From positions 20,807-84,806 of the forward strand of contig CAZZHH010000006.1 in NCBI GenBank assembly GCA_964653595.1: a DNA stretch of 64,000 bases, in the 5' to 3' direction. The DNA comes from JBAXTE01 sp964653595. Its GTDB lineage: Bacteria; Bacteroidota; Bacteroidia; Bacteroidales; WCHB1-69. A program made the translations under genes and the position numbers. The notes under the pieces were generated by a model. The model did no database searches and was not told the DNA's origin. It saw nothing but the letters and a program-made list of their open reading frames with translations. Below are positions 8,992 to 17,292 of this stretch, in pieces. The first letter of the stretch is position 1, and every line of letters starts with the position of its first letter.

Positions 8992-9452
8992 TGGGTAGAT
9001 TTAAAAAAGAGGGTAAAAAAGAGACTCCTGCGATTAACACAGGTTCCATGTCAGATATTATTTTTATGTTTTTGTTCTTCTTTATGGTGATCACAAAAAT
9101 GCGAGAAAACACCTTGTTTGTTAAGGTAACTCCGCCACAAGCAACAGAAATACAAAAACTAGAAAAAAAATCACTCGTGAGCAGCATCTACATTGGAGTA
9201 CCTATGAAATCGGCTCAATATGGTAGCGAACCTCGTATTCAACTGAATGATCAATTTGGTGAGCCATCCGATATCGGTGAGTTTATTGAAAAAGAGAAAT
9301 TGTCAAAAATTGAATCTGACAGACCTTTTTTAACTACATCCATTAAAGTGGATCAAGATGTAAAAATGGGTATTGTTACGGATGTGAAACAAGAACTACG
9401 TATAGCAAATGCATTTAGAATTAATTATGCTACTCGTAAGAAAAACAAATAA
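8991..9452 (+). CDS. exbD: ExbD family biopolymer transport protein (second copy)
   Basis: A 153-residue ExbD/TolR homologue with one transmembrane helix. The motif TGSMSDIIFMFLFFFMV carries the proton-pathway aspartate near residue 23. It lacks the proline-rich linker of its neighbour, and its periplasmic domain is shorter, so the two ExbDs are likely to have distinct partners or positions in one complex. It is the last gene of the operon, and a strong intrinsic terminator follows 27 bases after the stop. Confidence 0.9.
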   Translation: MGRFKKEGKKETPAINTGSMSDIIFMFLFFFMVITKMRENTLFVKVTPPQATEIQKLEKKSLVSSIYIGVPMKSAQYGSEPRIQLNDQFGEPSDIGEFIEKEKLSKIESDRPFLTTSIKVDQDVKMGIVTDVKQELRIANAFRINYATRKKNK

Positions 9453-9477
9453 AAAAAACGCACTTACATAAGATTAA

Positions 9478-9512
9478 GGCCCGTTAAAACATTTTAACGG
9501 GTCTTTTTTTTT
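9478..9512 (+). terminator. Rho-independent terminator of the exbB-exbD operon
   Basis: A perfect 10-bp stem cccgttaaaa / ttttaacggg (9480-9489 and 9492-9501) is followed by an uninterrupted T-run. Confidence 0.95.
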
Positions 9513-9822
9513 AAAATCACAAAAGATTATATGTTATAAGGTGTTTTTTTTAACGAGGAAGATTTCTAATGAGAAGAAAAACTAAACTTTTACCCTATTT
9601 ATTTCATAAAAATCAAAAATATATCGAGTAAAAATTATACCTTTGCTATGCAATCAAAAAGTTCTTTGATTATTAAGACAACCCTTTGCAAATAAAGTAG
9701 ATATCATAGAATTTATTAAAACAGTTCAGGGTGAAATGCATCGTAAATTTATCCATCTTTTGCAATTTCTTATGGGTTGAAAAACAAGTATAAAACTATA
9801 ATTATTTAAAATTGATTTAGAT
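9513..9822. other. Intergenic region with the gcvP leader
   Basis: This stretch holds the gcvP promoter (-7 element at 9638-9645) and then a leader of roughly 170 bases. I looked for a glycine riboswitch and see none of its conserved GGAGA-type stems. The leader is AT-rich and no small frame stands out. Confidence 0.5.
9638..9645 (+). promoter_or_regulatory. Promoter -7 element upstream of gcvP
   Basis: TACCTTTG (followed by C) is a perfect match to TAnnTTTG. It is about 180 bases before the gcvP start, implying a long untranslated leader unless a nearer promoter exists. Confidence 0.55.
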
Positions 9823-12693
9823 ATGATTACAAACAATTTTGTCGCAAGACACAATGGGCCACGTTCAAAGGAAATAGATGCAATGTTATCTACCATTGGT
9901 ATTAAAACACTAGAGGAACTTATTGAAAAAACAGTTCCATCCAAAATTCGACTAACCAAAGCTATGAATCTTCCGGATGGGATGAATGAGTGGGAATATT
10001 TAAACCACATCAAACAGATTGGTGGATTAAACAAAATATATAAAACATATATTGGGCAAGGATATTACGACACCATTACTCCAGGGGTGATACTTAGAAA
10101 TATCTTAGAGAATCCAGGTTGGTACACCTCCTACACTCCCTATCAAGCCGAAATATCTCAAGGGCGGTTAGAGGCTTTGCTAAATTTTCAAACGGTTATT
10201 TCCGATTTAACTGCACTCCCTATTGCAAATGCATCTCTTTTAGACGAAGCCACTGCTGCTGCAGAAGCGATGATTATGTTTTTTAACAGTAGGACTAGAG
10301 AACAAGTAAAAAACAATGTTGCAAAATGTTTTGTATCGCAACGAGTATTTGAACACACCATCGATGTTTTAAAAACAAGAGCTTTGCCTCTTGGAATAGA
10401 GATTGTATTGGGATGTGCATGTGATGCAGAATTAGACGAAACCTATTTTGGAGCAATTTTACAATACCCCGATCAAAAAGGGTCTATCAATGATTATACT
10501 TCCTTTGCCAATGCATGTCACACAAAAGGAATTTTTGTGGGGGTAGCTGCAGATTTGTTGAGTTTAGCACTTCTTACTCCTCCAGGAGAATGGGGGGCAG
10601 ACGCAGTTTTTGGCTCTTCTCAACGATTCGGGCTCCCCATGGGTTATGGAGGCCCTCATGCAGGATTTTTTGCTACCTTAGAGAAATTCAAACGAACCAT
10701 TCCTGGTAGAATTATTGGCGTTTCGGTAGATGCTAACGGAAATAGGGCATTAAGAATGGCTCTTCAAACACGCGAACAACATATTAAACGCGAAAAAGCA
10801 ACTTCAAATATATGTACAGCTCAAGCTCTCCTTGCTATCATGTCGGGGATGTACGCTGTATATCATGGCGAAGCTGGCATTCGAAATATTGCCCGTCATA
10901 TAAATATTTTAACCGCTGTTTTAGCAGAAGAGATTACCAAGTTAGGGTACAAACAACTCAACCACAATTTCTTCGACACAGTATTGGTAGAACTATTTGG
11001 CTCTATCACCTCAGAAGCTATCAGAAAAGAGGCTTTATTGCAAGGTGTTAACTTCAGATACATCGACGAGAAACATATCGGAATTAGCATCAACGAAACT
11101 ACTTCTTTAGAAGATATAAATCAGATTTTAGCCATATTTGCGAAAGTAGCAGGAGCATCTTATACTAAATATGTTTGCGATCCTTCCTATTGTGAAACGA
11201 TGACCACATTTGAGTCAAAATTTCAACGTACTTCAAGATTTTTAACACATCCAATTTTTAACACTTATCACTCAGAAACAGAGATGATGCGTTATATTAA
11301 AACATTGGAGATTAAAGATTTGTCTTTAAACAGAGCGATGATTCCACTGGGCAGCTGTACCATGAAGTTAAATGCTGCTTCGGAATTGTTCTACTTAAGT
11401 TGGCCAGAATTTGGTGCTATCCATCCATTTGTTCCTACTGATCAGGCATTAGGGTATCAAAAACTGCTAACCTCTTTGGAAAAAGATTTATGCGAAATTA
11501 CCGGTTTTGCTGCTATGTCTTTTCAGCCAAACTCGGGCGCCGCAGGGGAATATGCTGGACTAATGGTAATTCGCAATTATCATATTAGCAATGGCAACGC
11601 AAATCGTAATTTAGTACTAATTCCATCCTCTGCTCATGGTACAAATCCAGCAAGTGCTGCCATGGCTGGAATGGATATTATTGTGGTAAAATCAGATGAA
11701 AACGGAAACGTAAACATCCAAGATTTAAAAGAAAAAGCAGAAGCTAACAAAGAAAGACTCTCCTGTTTGATGATTACCTATCCATCTACTCATGGCGTAT
11801 TTGAAGAAGGCATCTTAGATGTGATCAACATTATTCATCAAAACGGCGGACAAGTATACATGGATGGTGCAAATATGAATGCTCAAGTGGGACTTACAAG
11901 TCCAGGACATATGGGTGCCGATGTTTGTCACTTAAATCTTCATAAAACTTTTGCCATTCCTCATGGCGGAGGCGGTCCAGGAGTAGGCCCAATAGGCGTA
12001 GCAGCGCACTTAGTTGATTTTTTACCAAATCATAGCATCGTAGAAATGGGCGGAAAAAAAGGAGTTGCGGTAGCTTCAGCACCTTATGGAAGTGCGTCTG
12101 TAATTCCAATTTCATATGGATACATCAAATTGTTAGGAGGTGAAGGACTAACCAGTGCTACCAAGGTTGCGATTTTGAATGCAAATTACATGATGAAACG
12201 TATTCAAGAAAAGTATAAGATTTTATATACAGGCACACATGGCACCTGTGCTCATGAGTTTATCATCGACTGTAACGAATTCAGTTTAAGCACTGGAGTT
12301 CAAGCAATTGACATAGCAAAACGATTGATGGATTATGGTTTTCATGCTCCAACTGTTGCATTTCCAGTACATGGCACATTGATGGTTGAACCTACCGAAA
12401 GCGAACCATTGAGCGAAATGAACAGACTGTGTGACGCTCTTTTAGCCATTCGCGAAGAAATTGCCGAAATTGCTTCCGGTAAAGCAGATAAAGAAGTTAA
12501 CGTTATACAAAAAGCACCTCATACTGCTCAAATGGTTACTGCAGACGAATGGAATTTACCTTATAGTAGACAAAAAGCTGCATATCCATTACCACATACC
12601 GATAAATATTGGCCAACGGTTACAAGAATTGACGATGCGTTTGGAGACAGAAACTTAATGTGTAGCTGTGAACCCATAGAAAGTTTCATCTAA
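9823..12693 (+). CDS. gcvP: Glycine dehydrogenase (decarboxylating), P-protein
   Basis: A 956-residue P-protein of the glycine cleavage system. It decarboxylates glycine with pyridoxal phosphate and passes the aminomethyl group to the lipoyl H-protein. The protein is the fused form, with N-terminal and C-terminal halves that are separate subunits in other bacteria. The cofactor lysine is in the block LNLHKTFAIPHGGGGPGVG in the C-terminal half, and MIPLGSCTMKLNAASE is also diagnostic. The start FVARHNGPRSKEIDAML is the usual N-terminus of the family. It is monocistronic here, with a terminator shortly after the stop; gcvT and gcvH are not in the window. Confidence 0.97.
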   Translation: MITNNFVARHNGPRSKEIDAMLSTIGIKTLEELIEKTVPSKIRLTKAMNLPDGMNEWEYLNHIKQIGGLNKIYKTYIGQGYYDTITPGVILRNILENPGWYTSYTPYQAEISQGRLEALLNFQTVISDLTALPIANASLLDEATAAAEAMIMFFNSRTREQVKNNVAKCFVSQRVFEHTIDVLKTRALPLGIEIVLGCACDAELDETYFGAILQYPDQKGSINDYTSFANACHTKGIFVGVAADLLSLALLTPPGEWGADAVFGSSQRFGLPMGYGGPHAGFFATLEKFKRTIPGRIIGVSVDANGNRALRMALQTREQHIKREKATSNICTAQALLAIMSGMYAVYHGEAGIRNIARHINILTAVLAEEITKLGYKQLNHNFFDTVLVELFGSITSEAIRKEALLQGVNFRYIDEKHIGISINETTSLEDINQILAIFAKVAGASYTKYVCDPSYCETMTTFESKFQRTSRFLTHPIFNTYHSETEMMRYIKTLEIKDLSLNRAMIPLGSCTMKLNAASELFYLSWPEFGAIHPFVPTDQALGYQKLLTSLEKDLCEITGFAAMSFQPNSGAAGEYAGLMVIRNYHISNGNANRNLVLIPSSAHGTNPASAAMAGMDIIVVKSDENGNVNIQDLKEKAEANKERLSCLMITYPSTHGVFEEGILDVINIIHQNGGQVYMDGANMNAQVGLTSPGHMGADVCHLNLHKTFAIPHGGGGPGVGPIGVAAHLVDFLPNHSIVEMGGKKGVAVASAPYGSASVIPISYGYIKLLGGEGLTSATKVAILNANYMMKRIQEKYKILYTGTHGTCAHEFIIDCNEFSLSTGVQAIDIAKRLMDYGFHAPTVAFPVHGTLMVEPTESEPLSEMNRLCDALLAIREEIAEIASGKADKEVNVIQKAPHTAQMVTADEWNLPYSRQKAAYPLPHTDKYWPTVTRIDDAFGDRNLMCSCEPIESFI

Positions 12694-12716
12694 TAAAATT
12701 CTATAATTTCAGAAAA

Positions 12717-12750
12717 AAAGCCTGCAGAAAATTATCTGTAGGCTTTTTTG
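12717..12750 (+). terminator. Rho-independent terminator of gcvP
   Basis: A 10-bp stem agcctgcaga / tctgtaggct (12719-12728 and 12735-12744, one G-T pair) is followed by a T-run. Confidence 0.92.
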
Positions 12751-12753
12751 ATT

Positions 12754-12761
12754 TACCTTTG
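12754..12761 (+). promoter_or_regulatory. Promoter -7 element for the DUF4919-like lipoprotein gene
   Basis: TACCTTTG is a perfect TAnnTTTG match directly after the gcvP terminator and 32 bases before the next start codon. Confidence 0.6.
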
Positions 12762-12793
12762 ACATAAAAACCAGAAATCAACGTATCATCCTT

Positions 12794-13492
12794 ATGAAAT
12801 CATTTAGTCTTTTCTATTTTTATTTTTTACTTTGTTCTCTATCCATTTTAATTTCTTGCAAAACAAGTGAAAAATATTCAATTTCTGATTTTGAAATATC
12901 ATTAGATGTACTTAAAGAGGAGATAAAAGATGCAGGAGTTTATAAAATCCTGATTACTAGACACCAACAATTAGACACAACCTTGACCGAAAAAGAGTTA
13001 AAAATTCTATATTATGGTCAGCTTGCCCAACCAGATTACCAACCGGATATTCATGTTGACTTATCGGAAATAGAGACTGATATTAAGGAAAAAAAATGGG
13101 ATAATGCAACGCTTCATTTGGATTCAATTCTTAGAATACAACCCATCCATCTTAAAGCAAACTACCTAAAAACATATATAAGTCATGAATTAGACTCTGC
13201 TAGTATACTGACAAAGAATCGGATAATATTGCTTAATCGATTATACGATGCTATACTTTCAACAGGCGATGGGGAAAGTAAAAAAAATGCGATAGATGTT
13301 GTATCCATTCTCGATGAGTATTTTATCTGTTATCAAATTTTATTTACTGGAGATATTACCCAACAAGCAATCATAATAGATAAAACAAGAGTGTATGATG
13401 TGTTTACGGTTAAGAGTTCAAAAAACTTTACAAAAAGAAAAGTTTGGTTTGACATCACACATATTTATCCCAGAAAAGATGGATTGTTTTGA
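12794..13492 (+). CDS. Lipoprotein resembling DUF4919 proteins
   Basis: A 232-residue protein with a lipoprotein signal peptide (SLSILISC, lipidation cysteine near residue 22), so it is probably anchored in the periplasmic or outer membrane. The C-terminal two thirds resemble the uncharacterised DUF4919 family: a segment near 150-165 with STGDGESKKNA, a SILDEYFICYQ helix, and the final strands RVYDVFTVKSS and KVWFDITHIY. The assignment is by resemblance of conserved blocks and is not certain. It has its own promoter and no obvious partner gene. Confidence 0.6.
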   Translation: MKSFSLFYFYFLLCSLSILISCKTSEKYSISDFEISLDVLKEEIKDAGVYKILITRHQQLDTTLTEKELKILYYGQLAQPDYQPDIHVDLSEIETDIKEKKWDNATLHLDSILRIQPIHLKANYLKTYISHELDSASILTKNRIILLNRLYDAILSTGDGESKKNAIDVVSILDEYFICYQILFTGDITQQAIIIDKTRVYDVFTVKSSKNFTKRKVWFDITHIYPRKDGLF

Positions 13493-13608
13493 ATTGATAT
13501 TTTTAAAATACAATTTGGATAATATATCAAAAAAAGTTGTATCTTGCTTCGGTTTTTGAAAAGTGAAAAATCAAGGGTTTTATATTATATTTTTAAACAT
13601 AAAAGAAT

Positions 13609-14862
13609 ATGGGCATTAAAAATCGATTGATTGCAATGAATTTTTTGCAATTTTTTATCTGGGGTTCTTGGCTTATTACAATTGGCAACTACTGGTTTCA
13701 AACCAAACAATGGTCGGGATCTGAGTTTGGAATAATATTTTCTACCATGGGGTTGGCATCCCTTTTCATGCCTGCTTTAATGGGCATCATTGCCGATCGA
13801 TGGATAAACGCTGAAAAACTATATGGCATACTCCATATACTTGGAGCTGGTGCTCTGTTTTTCATTCCAGAAATCAACAATCCATCTACTTTCTTTTGGG
13901 GAATCTTAGTGGCAATGATTTTTTACATGCCCACCATTGCACTCACCAATTCAATAGCATATACAGCTTTGAAAAACAACAACTACGATGTAGTTAAAGA
14001 TTTTCCTCCAATTAGGGTTTTTGGCACAATTGGTTTTATTGCTGCCATGTGGATAGTAAATCTTACTGGGAATAAAAGTTCCGAAAATCAATTTTACATA
14101 GCTGCAGGAATTTCGTTGTTTTTAGGATTGTACGCATTTACTCTCCCAAAATGCCCTCCATTAGCTAAAAATACTGAAAAAAAATCGCTCATGCAAACCT
14201 TAGGATTGGATGCCTTTGGGTTGTTTAAAAGCTCTAAAATGGCTATGTTTTTCATCTTTTCCATGTTCTTAGGTGCAGCACTTCAATTAACCAACGCTTA
14301 TGGTGATGTGTTTTTAGATGATTTTAAAAATTTTCCAGAATATGCCGATTCATTTGTGATAAAGTACTCCACTATTATCATGTCTATTTCCCAAATATCG
14401 GAGACCTTGTTTATCCTTGCAATTCCATTTTTCCTCAAACGTTTTGGAATTAAAAAGGTAATGTTAATTAGTATGATTGCGTGGGTTTTGCGCTTTGGTC
14501 TATTTGGATTAGGAAATCCAACCGACGGGCTGTGGATGATTATACTCTCTTGTATTGTGTATGGAATGGCTTTCGACTTTTTCAATATTTCAGGATCCTT
14601 ATTTATTGAAACAACTACCAGCCCTAAAATAAGATCCAGCGCCCAAGGTCTGTTTATGATGATGACCAACGGTTTTGGAGCTATTATCGGAAGTAGCGTA
14701 AGTGGGTTTATTATTCAAGAATTTTTCACCCACGAAGGCACAAAAGATTGGTCATCAATTTGGCTCGTATTTGCTGCATATGCTGCGGTTGTTGCTGTTC
14801 TGTTTGCAATTTTATTCAAACACAAACACAATCCAAATGAGTTGCCAAAAGTAGTTCATTAA
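13609..14862 (+). CDS. Nucleoside:H+ symporter family permease
   Basis: A 417-residue, twelve-helix transporter of the major facilitator superfamily. The N-terminal block NRLIAMNFLQFFIWGSWLIT, the GLASLFMPALMGIIADRW loop and DFPPIRVFGTIGFIAAMW are hallmarks of the nucleoside:proton symporter family (NupG/XapB relatives). It should import nucleosides across the inner membrane. This agrees with deoC and the secreted endonuclease elsewhere in the window, although those genes are not adjacent. A small membrane-protein gene follows after about 40 bases. Confidence 0.88.
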   Translation: MGIKNRLIAMNFLQFFIWGSWLITIGNYWFQTKQWSGSEFGIIFSTMGLASLFMPALMGIIADRWINAEKLYGILHILGAGALFFIPEINNPSTFFWGILVAMIFYMPTIALTNSIAYTALKNNNYDVVKDFPPIRVFGTIGFIAAMWIVNLTGNKSSENQFYIAAGISLFLGLYAFTLPKCPPLAKNTEKKSLMQTLGLDAFGLFKSSKMAMFFIFSMFLGAALQLTNAYGDVFLDDFKNFPEYADSFVIKYSTIIMSISQISETLFILAIPFFLKRFGIKKVMLISMIAWVLRFGLFGLGNPTDGLWMIILSCIVYGMAFDFFNISGSLFIETTTSPKIRSSAQGLFMMMTNGFGAIIGSSVSGFIIQEFFTHEGTKDWSSIWLVFAAYAAVVAVLFAILFKHKHNPNELPKVVH

Positions 14863-14902
14863 TTTTAAAAACAATTTTATTTAAACACAAAAATAGTTGA
14901 TT

Positions 14903-15079
14903 ATGAAAAAATTAGTTTTTATCTCCGGCGCAGCTTCTATTTCGTTGACGCTATTAGGAGCAATCTTAAAAATTTTCCACTTTCCTGGAGGATCAATATT
15001 AACAATAGTAGGATTAACAATGTTTGCTTTAGTCTTTATTCCTTGTTGTGCAAAATATTGGTATGACAGAATAGATTAA
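14903..15079 (+). CDS. Small two-helix membrane protein with GldL-like motif
   Basis: A 58-residue protein read from the ATG at 14903 (MKKLVFISGAAS); the frame can be extended two codons to a TTG, which is unlikely. It is almost entirely two transmembrane helices separated by LKIFHFPGGS. That loop resembles the LFKIMHWPGA-type loop of the N-terminal helical hairpin of the gliding/T9SS motor protein GldL. It lacks the cytoplasmic part of GldL, so it is not GldL itself. It may be cotranscribed with the nucleoside permease. Confidence 0.6.
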   Translation: MKKLVFISGAASISLTLLGAILKIFHFPGGSILTIVGLTMFALVFIPCCAKYWYDRID

Positions 15080-15119
15080 TAAAAAGAGATAAAACTTTCT
15101 AAAAATTTTTGCATACAAA

Positions 15120-15518
15120 TTACGCAAACGTAATCAAAGTGTTAACAACAAAATTCCAAATAGTAACCACTCCTATTGCAAATAGTTTGGATAGGTAGAA
15201 GTTCCATTTCCCTTTTTTTACTAACACCCAAAGGATTAAAGTATTGATTGCCAATCCGATAAGCGAAAAAAGGAAAAATTTACTAAACTCAACGATGACT
15301 TCTGGGTTTTGACTTTGGTATGTCCAGATTCTATTTAAAATATAATTGCTGGTTGCGGCAACACTAAACCCAATTGCATTGGCCAAAAACTGTTCAATTT
15401 TGATTTTTTCGCGCAACAAATACGTGATACCAAAATCAACAAATACTCCAGAAAACCCCACAACTCCAAATTTAACAAATTTATAGAGCATAGTTTTTGT
15501 CAACATTGATTCTAACAT
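15120..15518 (-). CDS. GtrA family membrane protein
   Basis: A 132-residue protein with four transmembrane helices. FVKFGVVGFSGVFVDFGITYLL and the later SNYILNRIWTYQS are typical GtrA blocks. GtrA-like proteins are small membrane proteins linked to transfer of sugars or lipid-linked sugars during cell-surface polysaccharide synthesis. The upstream neighbour on the same strand, before the inserted cassette, is a glycosyltransferase, which agrees with that role. A start at residue 5 (MLTK) is also possible. Confidence 0.88.
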   Translation of the reverse strand: MLESMLTKTMLYKFVKFGVVGFSGVFVDFGITYLLREKIKIEQFLANAIGFSVAATSNYILNRIWTYQSQNPEVIVEFSKFFLFSLIGLAINTLILWVLVKKGKWNFYLSKLFAIGVVTIWNFVVNTLITFA

Positions 15519-15589
15519 GTACCTATTTTTTTTGCAAATATGCGGTTTTTTTCTGAAATTTTCTGAATTTATTCTCCATCCAAGAGAGT

Positions 15590-15723
15590 ATTTAACGTTT
15601 TGCCGCTTGCCGCAGTGGGGGATTTCGGAGCACTACACTGTCAACCAAGCACAAACTTTGATAGAAGCACTTCACTTGATTTAACCACGTCAGCCCCCAT
15701 TGCGGCAAACGGCTGTTACCTGC
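15590..15723 (-). repeat. attC-like recombination site (long imperfect palindrome)
   Basis: Two 20-base arms, gccgcttgccgcagtggggg at 15602-15621 and its near-complement at 15694-15713, differ at two positions and enclose about 70 bases. The outer ends are core-like boxes. On the minus strand GCAGGTAAC starts the site directly after the PepSY-like gene, and GTTAAAT (a GTTRRRY match) ends it. The size, the imperfect pairing and the place just after a stop codon are what is expected of an integron attC site. The box AGGTAAC departs from the textbook RYYYAAC consensus. Confidence 0.65.
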
Positions 15724-16276
15724 TGGCCTTCTTAGTTGTCAATTCTCAGAAAGTCACCGTTCATTTTAAATTCCAAGTCTAGCCCGTTGTCAAGTTGAAC
15801 TTGTTGATTTTTGTCGTCTAATTCCCAGTCTGTAATGAAATTGGTCGGATAGTTAGTCGTTACATACTGACGGATTTTTTCAGGAATAACAGAGTTTGGC
15901 AACTGAGCTACTCCGTCAATGTCAATTATTTCTTTCTTACGATTAAATTCCAAACTGATACTTTCAGACAATAGAATGTCATAAGTCTTTGTTAAACCGT
16001 CTCTGTCCTTTATTACTTGAACAATGGAATTGTTTGGAAAATGTGTCGAAATGTAACTTGTAATTTCACTTGGAAGGTCAGTAGAAGGTATAACTTCTTC
16101 TTTGTCACAACTTGTTAATGTAAAAGCAAGTGCTGTCGCCATAAGCGAATTTTTGATTAAATTTTTTTTGTTCATTTTGCTAATATTTTTGTTTTCGCTA
16201 TTCTCTTTTGGATTTTCGCATTCTCCGATTTTGTTAACAATTTTGTTGTCCGTTTGTTTGTTAGGCTTGCAGGTAA
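15596..16276 (-). mobile_element. Solitary integron-type gene cassette (681 bp)
   Basis: On the minus strand the unit begins at the TT of GTTACCTGC (complement of 16269-16277), carries one lipoprotein gene, and ends at the G of GTTAAAT (complement of 15590-15596). The left arm of the attC-like site, GCAGGTAAC, is the exact complement of GTTACCTGC at the other end of the unit. This is the signature left when a circular cassette opens between G and TT. Removing the unit would join the glycosyltransferase and GtrA genes with a gap of about 90 bases. No integrase gene or second attC site is in the window. The boundaries are deduced from the sequence and are not demonstrated. Confidence 0.6.
15732..16175 (-). 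CDS. PepSY-like domain lipoprotein (cassette gene)
   Basis: A 147-residue protein whose start at 16175 (MNKKNLIKNSLMATALAFTL) gives a clean lipoprotein signal with lipobox LTSC. The open frame continues upstream past the cassette boundary, but those residues look like read-through. The mature part has two similar segments, ITSYISTHFPNNSIVQVIKD... and IRQYVTTNYPTNFITDWELD..., matching the repeat of PepSY-like (DUF2874) periplasmic proteins of Bacteroidota. The function of that family is unknown. The gene is the cargo of the attC-like cassette and ends nine bases before the site. Confidence 0.8.
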   Translation of the reverse strand: MNKKNLIKNSLMATALAFTLTSCDKEEVIPSTDLPSEITSYISTHFPNNSIVQVIKDRDGLTKTYDILLSESISLEFNRKKEIIDIDGVAQLPNSVIPEKIRQYVTTNYPTNFITDWELDDKNQQVQLDNGLDLEFKMNGDFLRIDN

Positions 16277-16288
16277 CATACAAATAAG

Positions 16289-17278
16289 TTATCTCAAATT
16301 ATGTTGTCTCAGAATCTGAGGTATTTTTTCTACTTCATCGTACTTTAAAAAAGTAAAATTGGGATTTTCTTTATTATTCTGAGCTAAATACGCTTGTTCC
16401 GTTTGATGAGGTGTAGGTATCAATATCGCTTTTTTATTTAAAATATGTAAATCCATAATTGTGGTATATCCACCGCTGGCAATAACACATGAAGCTTCGT
16501 TAAGAGCCTGATTCAATTGGACATAAGTTGCATTTTGGATGATTGTAACATCCGGATTTCTTTTTTTTACAACGAGATTGTTCCCATACAATGTAATTGG
16601 AATTCTAAGTTCCATTAAATTATAAAGCAATTGGCTTTTAAAGGGCTCTGGACCAGAAATAAGAGCAACTATGTTTTGTTTTTGATTGGTAGGCTGAATT
16701 TTATACCTTGAGATAGGCCCGATGTATTGAACATTTGGATGTATTTTTGTTCCATGAGACAATTCCCCAGATAATCCTGGAGAACGATCATAGTCAGGTA
16801 TCCAAATTTCATCAAAATGGGAGATCTTTTTCTTGATTATTTTTCTCAAGAATGGTGCTATCCAATGAAAATATTTCGGAGGGAAAATCGAAAGTTGATG
16901 CGTGATAAGAATGTTTTTTACGTTTCTATTCCACAACCCATATCGGTTGTCTGAGATGACTACGTTGATTGACTCTTGCTCAATTAATCGAGTCAATTGA
17001 AGATGTTCTTTCCAATTTCGATACACAATCTTTAAAGCAATTATAAAGAGTCCCAAAGAAAACAAATGCCCTTTAAAATATCTAACTTTTACATCCGTTA
17101 ACCTAAATATCTCAATCTGTGGAAATTCTTGTTTAAGAAATGTAAATGCTTCGCCATCGGCAGCAATTACCACGTGATAGTGACTTTGGTTTAAATAATC
17201 GTGAATAACAGTGGTGGTTCGAGAAGCATGACCTAAACCCCAATTTAGTGGAGCAAAAAGCACTTTTACCTTCTCCAT
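16289..17278 (-). CDS. Glycosyltransferase of the GT28/MurG-like fold
   Basis: A 329-residue cytoplasmic protein with the two-domain GT-B layout. The N-terminal motif APLNWGLGHASRTTTVI is the nucleotide-sugar glycosyltransferase glycine-rich loop. The C-terminal half contains NEASCVIASGGYTTIMDL, LIPTPHQTEQAYLA and flanking strands that match the donor-binding region of family 28 enzymes. The acceptor is unknown. It follows a lipoprotein gene by 14 bases, and a GtrA gene lay downstream before the cassette inserted, so a role in cell-envelope glycans is likely. Confidence 0.82.
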   Translation of the reverse strand: MEKVKVLFAPLNWGLGHASRTTTVIHDYLNQSHYHVVIAADGEAFTFLKQEFPQIEIFRLTDVKVRYFKGHLFSLGLFIIALKIVYRNWKEHLQLTRLIEQESINVVISDNRYGLWNRNVKNILITHQLSIFPPKYFHWIAPFLRKIIKKKISHFDEIWIPDYDRSPGLSGELSHGTKIHPNVQYIGPISRYKIQPTNQKQNIVALISGPEPFKSQLLYNLMELRIPITLYGNNLVVKKRNPDVTIIQNATYVQLNQALNEASCVIASGGYTTIMDLHILNKKAILIPTPHQTEQAYLAQNNKENPNFTFLKYDEVEKIPQILRQHNLR

Positions 17279-17292
17279 TACAACTTCCTATC

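Noticed and set aside
9650..9822. Possible glycine riboswitch in the leader of gcvP
   Set aside because: The leader is long enough, but none of the conserved glycine-aptamer stems or GGAGA-type segments is visible; it is plain AT-rich sequence.
16176..16283. Extended N-terminus of the PepSY-like lipoprotein
   Set aside because: The extension crosses the cassette boundary and would bury the lipoprotein signal peptide; the ATG at 16175 fits much better.
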